Origin: JAUASW01 sp036880965
Lineage (GTDB): Bacteria > Pseudomonadota > Gammaproteobacteria > Burkholderiales > Burkholderiaceae_C
Assembly (NCBI RefSeq): GCF_036880965.1
Contig: NZ_JBAJMV010000006.1
Span: forward strand, 124,001 to 188,000
DNA length: 64,000 bases
Direction: 5' to 3'
This document shows positions 1-6,538 of this stretch, piece after piece (position 1 is the first letter of the stretch; every line of letters starts with the position of its first letter). A program made the translations under genes and the position numbers. The notes below the pieces were generated by a model that had not been told where the DNA came from, searched no databases, and was given only the letters and a program-made list of their open reading frames with translations.

Positions 1-658
1 GCAGGCGGGCCAGCACCAGGTGGATGATGTTGGCGGCCATGTCGTGCTCGCCGGCCGAGATGAAGATCTTGGCGCCGGTGATCTTGTAGGTGCCGTCAGC
101 CTGCGGCTCGGCCTTGCTGCGCAGCATGCCGAGGTCAGTGCCGCAATGCGGCTCGGTCAAGCACATGGTACCGGTCCACTCGCCGCTGGTCAGCTTGGGC
201 AGGTAGGTGGCCTTCTGCTCGGGCGTGCCGTGGGCATGCAGGGCTTCATAGGCGCCGTGGCTCAGGCCCGGGTACATCGTCCAGGCCTGGTTGCCCGAGT
301 TCAGCATCTCGTAGAAGGCCTGGTTCACGATGACGGGCAGGCCCTGGCCGCCGTACTCGGGGTCGCAGCCCAGCGCAGGCCAGCCGCCTTCCACGTACTT
401 GGCGTAGGCTTCCTTGAAGCCCTTCGGGGGCGTCACTTCATGCGTGGTCTTGTCCAGCTTGCAACCTTCGGCATCACCCGAAAGGTTCAAGGGCTGGATC
501 ACTTCGGACGCGAACTTGCCACCTTCTTCCAGGATGGCGTTGATGGTGTCGACATCCATGTCGGCATGAGCCGGCAGCAGCTTCAGCTCGTCGACGACGT
601 TCAGCACTTCGTGCATCACGAACTGCATGTCGCGCAGGGGCGGGTTGTACTGGGGCAT
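1..658 (-). CDS. Acyl-CoA dehydrogenase, N-terminal part (runs off the window)
   Basis: Reading leftwards from the ATG at 658, the frame stays open to the window edge and gives 219 residues starting MPQYNPPLRDMQF. The segments DPEYGGQGLP, MCLTEPHCGTDLG and ITGAKIFISAGEHD are typical of the N-terminal and middle domains of FAD-dependent acyl-CoA dehydrogenases, which oxidise acyl-CoA to enoyl-CoA in fatty-acid degradation. The N-terminal extension resembles the long (about 590 aa) DmdC/FadE-like subgroup. A purine-rich GAGGAG lies just upstream of the ATG. The TetR gene lies 28 bp upstream in the same direction and is probably its regulator. The catalytic glutamate and C-terminal domain are outside the window, so substrate chain length cannot be judged. 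Confidence 0.9.
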   Translation of the reverse strand, partial: MPQYNPPLRDMQFVMHEVLNVVDELKLLPAHADMDVDTINAILEEGGKFASEVIQPLNLSGDAEGCKLDKTTHEVTPPKGFKEAYAKYVEGGWPALGCDPEYGGQGLPVIVNQAFYEMLNSGNQAWTMYPGLSHGAYEALHAHGTPEQKATYLPKLTSGEWTGTMCLTEPHCGTDLGMLRSKAEPQADGTYKITGAKIFISAGEHDMAANIIHLVLARL

Positions 659-686
659 GGTGGCTCCTCGGTTTGAATCTGGGGGG

Positions 687-1439
687 TCAGGACCGCTTGT
701 TGCCGGCGGCCGGTTCGGGCTTTTTCGCTGCCGCGTCGGCCTTGAGGCCCGACTGCGTCGCGTAGAACTGGACGATGCGCTCGAAGCCAACGCCCGCGCG
801 CTGCAAGGCGCCGGGGCTGCGCATGAAGCGCGCATCGTGATGGAGGGAAAGGATCAGGCCGTGCAATTCGAAGAGGATCTGCTCGACGTCGGCCGCCTCC
901 TGCAGATGGCCGACCTCCTTGGCCAGCACGATGGCCTTGAACAGCGCGCCGTGCCAGGCTTGCACCATGGTGACCAGGGCATCGCGCACCGGGCCGGGCC
1001 GGTCGTCGAACTCGACCGCGCCGCTGATATAGATGCAGCCCGAATCGATTTCGACCGAGACGCGGCGCACCCAGCGCTCATACAGACCGCGCAAGCGCGG
1101 CAGGCCGCGGACTTCGCGAATCGCCGGGAAGAAGACTTCTTCCTCGAACTTGGCGTGATACTCGCGCACCACGGCGATCTGCAATTCCTCGCGCGAGCCG
1201 AAATGTGCGAACACGCCGGACTTGCTCATCTTGATCATGTCCGCCAGCGCGCCGATGGACAGGCCTTCCAGCCCCATGTGCGAAGCCAGCCCCAGCGCCG
1301 CTTCCAGGATGGCGGCACGGGTCTGCTGGCCCTTCTGCAGCGAGCGGGCCACGCGGCGCGGCGCAACGGCGGCTTTGGGCGGATTGGACGGCAGAGCTGA
1401 CACGGTGGCAGGATCCGGAAAGGAAGCGACGGATCGCAT
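687..1439 (-). CDS. TetR/AcrR-family transcriptional regulator
   Basis: The protein has 250 residues. A basic, Ala/Pro-rich N-terminal arm of about 35 residues precedes the helix-turn-helix: KGQQTRAAIL, then GLEGLSIGALADMIKMSKSG and VFAHFGSREEL. This is the classic TetR N-terminal DNA-binding domain, followed by a helical ligand-binding domain with a C-terminal region of the TetR_C_6 kind. It sits directly upstream of an acyl-CoA dehydrogenase on the same strand, so an acyl-CoA-responsive repressor of fatty-acid degradation is a reasonable inference. The ATG at 1439 has no Shine-Dalgarno sequence. Instead a palindrome lies 5 bp upstream, so the message may be leaderless or the true start may be further inside the arm. 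Confidence 0.9.
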   Translation of the reverse strand: MRSVASFPDPATVSALPSNPPKAAVAPRRVARSLQKGQQTRAAILEAALGLASHMGLEGLSIGALADMIKMSKSGVFAHFGSREELQIAVVREYHAKFEEEVFFPAIREVRGLPRLRGLYERWVRRVSVEIDSGCIYISGAVEFDDRPGPVRDALVTMVQAWHGALFKAIVLAKEVGHLQEAADVEQILFELHGLILSLHHDARFMRSPGALQRAGVGFERIVQFYATQSGLKADAAAKKPEPAAGNKRS

Positions 1440-1444
1440 AATAA

Positions 1445-1459
1445 AACGAACGGTCGTTC
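1445..1459. promoter_or_regulatory. Palindromic TetR-type operator
   Basis: AACGA (1445-1449) and TCGTT (1454-1458) form an inverted repeat over ACGG. The overlapping pair GAACG/CGTTC (1448-1452 and 1455-1459) is also symmetric. Sites of this AACGAnCGnTCGTT style are common for TetR repressors of acyl-CoA genes in proteobacteria. Its place immediately before the tetR start codon suggests autoregulation. Confidence 0.7.
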
Positions 1460-1569
1460 TATTTTGCAGAAAGCTGGCTCGACTGCCTCACTGAATCCGT
1501 GCATTTTTTAGGGGATGCCGCCTAGCCGGCCCGATTCAAGCGCTCGGCTCTTGACCACTTGATGACGGT

Positions 1570-1615
1570 TGGACGGCCATTGCCATGACATGGCGATCAC
1601 GCGACAAGCCGTCCA
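1570..1615. repeat. Nested inverted repeats in the tetR-HNH intergenic region
   Basis: TGGACGGC (1570-1577) pairs with GCCGTCCA (1608-1615). Between them lies a perfect 13-bp palindrome, GCCATG-A-CATGGC (1582-1594). The structure sits about 70 bp upstream of the HNH gene start. It may be an RNA hairpin or a protein-binding site; no T-run follows, so a terminator is unlikely. Confidence 0.45.
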
Positions 1616-1681
1616 CTGATGGCCGCTGCTATTGAGTCAGTACGCACTCTTGCAGTACGCTGCGCCCAGGAGGTCTGCGCT

Positions 1682-2239
1682 GTGGATGTTCTGCAACTGG
1701 ATGTTTCGGGTCGCCCCCAGGCCTGGATCACAACCAAGGAAGCCGCCGTGATCTACGCCAGTGATGGCGTGGCCTGGACGCTTGGCGACCCCTGCCAGGT
1801 GATGCGTGGCGGCCTGCAGCGCCGCACCGGCATGCAGTCCCGCATCGAAGTGCATCCCATCATCGCCGTGCGCGGCGCCGTGCCCAGCCGGGCCTGGCGC
1901 CAAACGCCGGCGCTGACCAACCCCAAGCTCTTCACGCGCGACCGCCAGGTCTGTGCCTACTGCGGCCATCGCCACCACAGCGAAGACCTGACCCGCGAGC
2001 ACATCATCCCCACCTCCCGCGGCGGCGTCGACAGCTGGATGAACTGCATCACCGCCTGCCGCTGCTGCAATGGTCGAAAAGGCAGCCGGCTGCCGGAAGA
2101 GGCCAACATGAGCCTGCTCTACCTGCCCTACGTGCCCAGCCTGCATGAAGACATGATCCTGCGTGGCCGCCGCATCCTGGCCGACCAGATGGAGTTCCTG
2201 CTCGCCAGCGTGCCGCGCTCCAGCCGGCTCTATGCCTGA
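1682..2239 (+). CDS. HNH endonuclease-family protein
   Basis: The protein has 185 residues from the GTG at 1682. This start is chosen because AGGAGG (1668-1673) lies 8 nt upstream; an upstream ATG at 1619 has no such signal. Residues 91-94 (CAYC) and the CRCCN near 127-131 form the zinc-ribbon cysteine pairs. REHIIP (about 105-110) gives the catalytic HNH histidine, and the Asn of MNCITAC follows. HNH nucleases cut DNA at a metal-bound histidine. This short chromosomal version, with an N-terminal VLQLDVSGRPQAWI segment, is usually annotated only as an HNH endonuclease. It stands alone with no methylase or phage gene beside it, so a housekeeping DNA-processing role is as likely as defence. Confidence 0.85.
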   Translation: MDVLQLDVSGRPQAWITTKEAAVIYASDGVAWTLGDPCQVMRGGLQRRTGMQSRIEVHPIIAVRGAVPSRAWRQTPALTNPKLFTRDRQVCAYCGHRHHSEDLTREHIIPTSRGGVDSWMNCITACRCCNGRKGSRLPEEANMSLLYLPYVPSLHEDMILRGRRILADQMEFLLASVPRSSRLYA

Positions 2240-2311
2240 AGTCATGGGCCTGCACAAAGAAGTCCGTAAAGACTTGTAATCAGGTCAACGGACGCAAAAT
2301 AGCTGCCGTTG

Positions 2312-2327
2312 GGGGTCACATGACCCC
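2312..2327. promoter_or_regulatory. Perfect palindrome in the lipoprotein leader
   Basis: GGGGTCA (2312-2318) and TGACCCC (2321-2327) are perfect 7-bp arms around CA. The site ends 13 bp before the ATG at 2341, just upstream of the CGGAG ribosome-binding site. It could be an operator or a short hairpin affecting translation. Confidence 0.45.
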
Positions 2328-2340
2328 TCGGAGCCCAATC

Positions 2341-2844
2341 ATGAAATTTCTTGTTTCCACGCTGGCAATCGCGGCGATGGCCACCCTCTCTGCCTGCTCG
2401 ACGACCAACCCCGATGTGGTCCAGCGCGGCGACGCGCAGCGCCTTGCGCTGGTGCAAGACGCCACCGTGTTGTCGGTCCGCCCCGTCGTGGTTGATGGCA
2501 CGCAAAGCGGCATCGGCGGCGCCGCCGGCGCCGTCACCGGCGCCATTGCCGGCTCCTCGGTCGGTGGCCGCCGCGAAGGCCAGGTGGTCGGCGTGATCGG
2601 AGCCGTGGTTGGCGCCGTGGTCGGCAATGCCATCGAGCGCAACGCCACCCGCGAGGAAGCCATCGAAATCCTCCTGCAGATGCGCAACGGCGAGCGCCGC
2701 TCGGTGGTGCAGGCCAAGGGCGAAGAGAATTTTGCTGCCGGCGAAGCGGTGATCCTCACCACCACCGGCGGCAAGACCCGCGTGACCCGTGCTCCCGTGG
2801 TGCAGCAAAGCGCCGCACGCCCGGCGCCCACCCCCGGGCAATAA
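2341..2844 (+). CDS. Glycine-zipper outer-membrane lipoprotein (SlyB-like)
   Basis: The protein has 167 residues. A lipoprotein signal peptide (MKFLVSTLAIAAMATLSAC) ends in the lipobox LSAC, so lipidation at Cys19 is expected. Residues about 58-100 are a glycine zipper (GGAAGAVTGAIAGSSVGG and GAVVGAVVGNAIE), the 2TM motif of the SlyB/Pcp outer-membrane lipoprotein family. The C-terminal part is a short soluble domain ending in an Ala/Pro-rich tail. Members stabilise the envelope under stress. The ATG at 2341 is preferred over the one at 2320 because it is followed by a proper signal peptide and preceded by CGGAG. It is monocistronic as far as can be seen. Confidence 0.88.
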   Translation: MKFLVSTLAIAAMATLSACSTTNPDVVQRGDAQRLALVQDATVLSVRPVVVDGTQSGIGGAAGAVTGAIAGSSVGGRREGQVVGVIGAVVGAVVGNAIERNATREEAIEILLQMRNGERRSVVQAKGEENFAAGEAVILTTTGGKTRVTRAPVVQQSAARPAPTPGQ

Positions 2845-2880
2845 CCGGGTCGCGCCGCCTCGGCGCCTCATGGTTCAATG

Positions 2881-2908
2881 GCCGCTCCCTCAAGCTAGAC
2901 GGAGCGGC
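2881..2908 (+). promoter_or_regulatory. Hairpin covering the ribosome-binding site of pfp
   Basis: GCCGCTCC (2881-2888) pairs perfectly with GGAGCGGC (2901-2908) over a 12-nt loop. The 3' arm contains GGAG (2901-2904), the only Shine-Dalgarno candidate for the ATG at 2916. The hairpin could control translation. With only three T after it, it could also serve as a weak terminator for the lipoprotein gene. Confidence 0.55.
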
Positions 2909-2915
2909 TTTCATC

Positions 2916-4148
2916 ATGGCAGCAGGCGCAAACAAGGTACTGGTCGCACAAGGCGGCGGCCCGACGGCGGTGATCAACCAGTCGCTGGCCGGCGTGGTGC
3001 TTGAAGCGAGGCGCCACCTCGGCATCGAGCGCGTCTATGGTGCGCGCCACGGCGTGCGCGGCATCATCAACGAAGACTTCGTCGACCTCACCGCCGAAAC
3101 CAGCCACAACCTCGAGCTGATCGCCGGCACACCCTCCTCCGCACTGGGCTCCACGCGAGACAAGCCCGACATCGCCTACTGCCAGCAGATCTTCAAGGTC
3201 CTGCAGGCGCACGATATCGGCTACTTCTTCTACATCGGCGGCAACGATTCCTCCGACACCGTGCGCATCGTGAGCGAACAGGCCCGGGCGGCCAACTATC
3301 CACTGCGCTGCGTGCACATCCCGAAGACGATTGACAACGACCTGGTCGGCAACGACCACACCCCCGGCTTCCCATCGGCCGCGCGCTTCGTGGCCCAGGC
3401 CTTTGCCGGCGCCAACCTCGACAACGCCTCCCTGCCGGGCATCTATCTCGCGGTAGTGATGGGCCGGCACGCCGGCTTCCTCACCGCCGCTTCGGCGCTG
3501 GGAAAGAAGTTCCCTGACGACGGCCCGCACCTGATCTATCTGCCCGAGCGCGTCTTCTCGCTCGACAAGTTCCTGGCCGACGTGAAGGCCACCTACGAGC
3601 GCTATGGCCGCTGCGTGATCGCTGTCTCGGAAGGCATCCACGACGCATCCGGCGAGCCGATTGCCGCGCAGCTCGCCAAGGACCTGGAGCGCGACGCCCA
3701 TGGCAATGTGCAGCTCTCCGGCTCCGGCGCGCTGGCCGACCTCTTGTGCGAAGAGATCAAGACCAAGCTCAAGATCAAGCGCGTGCGTGGCGACACCTTC
3801 GGCTATGTGCAGCGCAGCTTCGTCGGCTGCGTGTCCGACGTTGATCAACGCGAAGCCCGCGAAGTGGGCGAGAAGGCCGTGCAGTACGCGATGTGGGGCG
3901 ATGCCAGCGGCCGCACCTCCGGCTCGGTCGCCATCAAGCGCACCGGCTTCTATTCGGTTGACTACGAGCTGCTGCCGCTGGACGCGGTGGCCGGCAAGAC
4001 CCGCACGATGGAAGACGCCTTCATCAGCGAAAGCGGCACCGACGTGACCGACGCCTTCCGCATGTACCTGCGCCCGCTCCTGGGCTCGGGCATGCCCGAG
4101 GCCTTCAGGCTGCGGCCGGCGCCGGTGGCCAAGGTGCTGGGCAAGTAG
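2916..4148 (+). CDS. pfp: Pyrophosphate-dependent 6-phosphofructokinase
   Basis: The protein has 410 residues and phosphorylates fructose 6-phosphate reversibly with PPi in the cytoplasm. AQGGGPTAVINQS (11-23) is the N-terminal phosphate-binding loop. GGNDSSDT (108-115) replaces the GGDGS of ATP-dependent enzymes, and PKTIDND (136-142) has Lys where ATP-dependent enzymes have Gly. Both changes mark the PPi-using class. MGRHAGFLTAASAL and AVSEGIH are further substrate-site motifs. Many Burkholderiales with an incomplete glycolysis use this enzyme. It is followed by a 252-bp gap and then the flagellar operon, which is probably separately transcribed. The start is the first ATG after the upstream hairpin. 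Confidence 0.93.
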   Translation: MAAGANKVLVAQGGGPTAVINQSLAGVVLEARRHLGIERVYGARHGVRGIINEDFVDLTAETSHNLELIAGTPSSALGSTRDKPDIAYCQQIFKVLQAHDIGYFFYIGGNDSSDTVRIVSEQARAANYPLRCVHIPKTIDNDLVGNDHTPGFPSAARFVAQAFAGANLDNASLPGIYLAVVMGRHAGFLTAASALGKKFPDDGPHLIYLPERVFSLDKFLADVKATYERYGRCVIAVSEGIHDASGEPIAAQLAKDLERDAHGNVQLSGSGALADLLCEEIKTKLKIKRVRGDTFGYVQRSFVGCVSDVDQREAREVGEKAVQYAMWGDASGRTSGSVAIKRTGFYSVDYELLPLDAVAGKTRTMEDAFISESGTDVTDAFRMYLRPLLGSGMPEAFRLRPAPVAKVLGK

Positions 4149-4168
4149 GCAATTCGGGCTCCTGACTT

Positions 4169-4414
4169 TCAGGATGCGCGCACCAGAATGCGCGCCAATC
4201 CCTCCTCAATCTGAAGGATCGAATCGCCATACCCGAGCTCAATCCCATTGCGGATCAAGGCCGTTCTCGCTTCAATCCAATGCGCCAAGCGTAGTAACAG
4301 GCGCACCTGAAGTCGGGGTCTGAAGAACGCCACTGCGTGTCCAAATAGAAGTCCCGCGCAGAAGGCCCAAGAACGCCAAGGAACATGGGGAGGGGGAGCG
4401 ATGTCACCAGACAT
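4169..4414 (-). other. Possible 81-aa minus-strand ORF upstream of fliQ (doubtful)
   Basis: The gap between pfp and fliQ (4149-4400) holds no clear gene. On the minus strand an 81-codon ORF runs from the ATG at 4414, overlapping the fliQ start, to a stop at 4169. Its C-terminal half (WIEARTALIRNGIELGYGDS, then ILQIEEGLARILV) reads like a real helical protein, but no start with a ribosome-binding site is visible and I do not recognise a family. It could be a gene remnant. The operon promoter should lie in the same stretch; I see no sigma-54 (GGCAC-N5-TTGCA) or sigma-28 consensus there. Confidence 0.25.
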
Positions 4415-4667
4415 TTCGCTGCATCTGCTTGGGCAGTTGCTGTGGAAGGCCGTTGCCGTATCCGCGCCGCTGCTATTGACCGTGCTGGTTGTTGGATTGG
4501 CGGTGAGCATCTTCCAGGTGGTCACGCAGATCCAGGAGATGTCGCTCACGTTCATTCCTAAGTTGCTCGCCAGTGTTGCAATTCTGGTGTTGATCGGGCC
4601 GTGGATGCTTGGGCAGTTGATTGCATACAGCAGCTCGCTGATCCGTTCCATTCCCAGGCTGGTGTAG
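4401..4667 (+). CDS. fliQ: Flagellar export-gate protein FliQ
   Basis: The protein has 88 residues, the normal length for FliQ/SctS. Two long hydrophobic helices (about 16-38 and 50-75) flank the conserved VVTQIQEMSLTFIPK loop. FliQ is an inner-membrane subunit of the FliPQR export gate. It is the first gene of the operon and has a strong ribosome-binding region (GGGGAGGGGGAG, 4387-4398). fliP, usually directly upstream of fliQ, is here at the far end of the operon, 18 kb away. Confidence 0.92.
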   Translation: MSPDISLHLLGQLLWKAVAVSAPLLLTVLVVGLAVSIFQVVTQIQEMSLTFIPKLLASVAILVLIGPWMLGQLIAYSSSLIRSIPRLV

Positions 4668-4670
4668 AGC

Positions 4671-5435
4671 GTGGATCTGCTACAGATCGACCTCAACTGG
4701 GCTTTGGCGTGCGGCCTGGTCTGGACACGCCTCGGCTTGCTGCTTGGCTTGAGCCCAATGGCCCAGGCAGTGAAGGCGCCGCCAAGCTTCTGGGTCCTTT
4801 TCACCCTGGCCCTGTCCGGCACGCTGTGCATCGCCCTGAACCTGAGAACGCCGGTTCCAGCAACGCTTGAGGGACTGATATTTCTCGTTCTGGCCGAGGC
4901 CACGCTGGGTGCCTTGATGGGCTTGGCTCTGCACTCAGCGTTTGCGGCATTCTCGATGGCCGGCCGCATCGTCGACCTGCAGATGGGGCTCGGTATGGGG
5001 GCCGTCCTCGACCCTGTCAGCCGCTCTAACGTCCCGATGTTGAGCGTGGCGCTTTCGATGTTGGCACTCTCCATATTCTTCGGAGGTGAGGGTCATCACG
5101 CCTTGTTGCGTGGCATCGCACGCAGCCTCGAATGGGTGCCTCCCGGTGGGAGCTGGCAGTTTCCCGATGCCGGCAACCTGCTCGTGCTGGCCGCCGGCAT
5201 GTTCAGTGTGGCGGTCGTTGTGATTGCGCCAACGCTGTTCATCCTGCTCTTGCTCGAGATTGCGCTGAGCGTGGCCTCCCGCGTGCTCCCGCAGATGAAT
5301 ATTGTCTTCATCGGCATGCCCATCAAGACTTTCGCTGGGCTGATCGTGCTGGCCTTGTCTGCGCCGGCAATGGCTCCGGTGATGGAAAGCGCTTTCCGAA
5401 GCGTCTTCACGTTCTGGCAAGGAGTTCTCCAGTGA
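4671..5435 (+). CDS. fliR: Flagellar export-gate protein FliR
   Basis: The protein has 254 residues from a GTG start 3 bp after the fliQ stop. The sequence is almost wholly hydrophobic, with about six membrane segments, and carries FliR/SctT signatures such as LDPVSRSNVPMLSV and a C-terminal FIGMPIKTFAGLIVL. FliR completes the FliPQR pore in the inner membrane. Its stop codon overlaps the GTG of flhB by 4 nt, implying translational coupling. Confidence 0.92.
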   Translation: MDLLQIDLNWALACGLVWTRLGLLLGLSPMAQAVKAPPSFWVLFTLALSGTLCIALNLRTPVPATLEGLIFLVLAEATLGALMGLALHSAFAAFSMAGRIVDLQMGLGMGAVLDPVSRSNVPMLSVALSMLALSIFFGGEGHHALLRGIARSLEWVPPGGSWQFPDAGNLLVLAAGMFSVAVVVIAPTLFILLLLEIALSVASRVLPQMNIVFIGMPIKTFAGLIVLALSAPAMAPVMESAFRSVFTFWQGVLQ

Positions 5436-6538
5436 ACGGCGGCCAGGATCTGAATCGCAACGAGCAAGCGACGCCATGCAAGCGCGAGCAAGCTCGCAAG
5501 CATGGGCAGACAGCTCGCAGCACGGATGCAAGCTCGTTTGCCGTGCTGGCGGCTGCGACGTTTGGCTGCTTCGCCTTGCTGTTGCCTGCACTGAAAGGAA
5601 TGGCGAGCCTGCTCGCTAAAGGCCTGGCGCTGCCGCCGGAGCTGGCCAGCGAGGTGGTGTCGGTGACTCGAATCGCCGAGTCTGGCATGCACCAGGCATT
5701 GCTGGTTTTGGCACCGCTGTTGCTGAGCATCGTTGTAGCTGCCGTGCTGATGGGCTTGCTGCAAAGCGGCGGGCTGATCTTCTCAACGACACCGCTTACA
5801 CCCGACTTCGCTCGCATCAAACCAGCGCAAGGCTTCAAGAAACTCTTCTCACTCAAGATTCTGTACGAGGCCGCGAAGAGCGCAATCAAGTTGCTGGCTC
5901 TGGCGGGGGTTGCCGCCCTGGCTCTGCACACGCTAATGCGGAGTGCCTTGCAACTGCTTGGGCTACCCGCCAAATCGCTGATCTTCCGGCTGACCGAGTC
6001 CACTGGCGGGCTGATGGCCAGGCTGTGCGCCGTGCTATTGCTCTTCATGCTCGTGGACCTGATCTTCGTCCGCTGGGATTTCCTGCGTGGCCTGCGCATG
6101 AGCAAGCGCGATATCGAAGACGAACACAAGAACCGCGAAGGTGATCCACGGATCAAGAGCCGGCAGCGCCAGATCCGCCAGGAGTTCCTGAAGGCGTCCA
6201 AGTCGGTCGGCAATGTGGCGCAGGCGCAGGTGGTGATCACCAACCCAACGCACGTGGCCGTGGCCTTGCGCTATGACCACGGTGTGACGCCAGCACCCCT
6301 GGTCGTTGCCAAAGGGGCTGGCGTTCTGGCTCGGCAGATCCGAAACGCGGCCACCAAGACCGGTGTGCCCATCGTGCACAGCCCCCGCCTGGCTCGTGCC
6401 CTGTTCAAGGAAGTGGCGCAAGACGCCTATGTGCCCGAGCAGTGGTATCCGCCGGTGGCGCGCATTCTGGTCTGGCTCAATAGCTTAAGAGAGGCCAAGC
6501 ACGACAGGCCCATCGAGATGAAGGGAGCGGTCGCATGA
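5432..6538 (+). CDS. flhB: Flagellar export switch protein FlhB
   Basis: The protein has 368 residues from the GTG at 5432, which overlaps the fliR stop. An open frame extends upstream inside fliR, but the N-terminal TPCKREQARKHGQTARS is the canonical FlhB start region. Four membrane segments follow (about 35-60, 85-110, 150-170, 195-215), then the cytoplasmic domain with KNREGDPRIK and the autocleavage site NPTH at 271-274. FlhB cleaves itself at Asn-Pro to switch export from rod and hook subunits to late substrates. The intact NPTH shows that a specificity switch is retained, although no late filament substrate is encoded nearby. Confidence 0.94.
   Translation: MNGGQDLNRNEQATPCKREQARKHGQTARSTDASSFAVLAAATFGCFALLLPALKGMASLLAKGLALPPELASEVVSVTRIAESGMHQALLVLAPLLLSIVVAAVLMGLLQSGGLIFSTTPLTPDFARIKPAQGFKKLFSLKILYEAAKSAIKLLALAGVAALALHTLMRSALQLLGLPAKSLIFRLTESTGGLMARLCAVLLLFMLVDLIFVRWDFLRGLRMSKRDIEDEHKNREGDPRIKSRQRQIRQEFLKASKSVGNVAQAQVVITNPTHVAVALRYDHGVTPAPLVVAKGAGVLARQIRNAATKTGVPIVHSPRLARALFKEVAQDAYVPEQWYPPVARILVWLNSLREAKHDRPIEMKGAVA

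Noticed and set aside
4149..4400. A sigma-54 or sigma-28 promoter for the flagellar operon
   Set aside because: No GGCAC-N5-TTGCA or TAAA-N15-GCCGATAA match was found. The promoter remains unidentified.
4415..5074. Continuation of the minus-strand frame upstream of fliQ into fliQ and fliR
   Set aside because: It is antisense to clear membrane proteins and has the composition of a shadow. Only the part below 4414 was kept, as a doubtful ORF.
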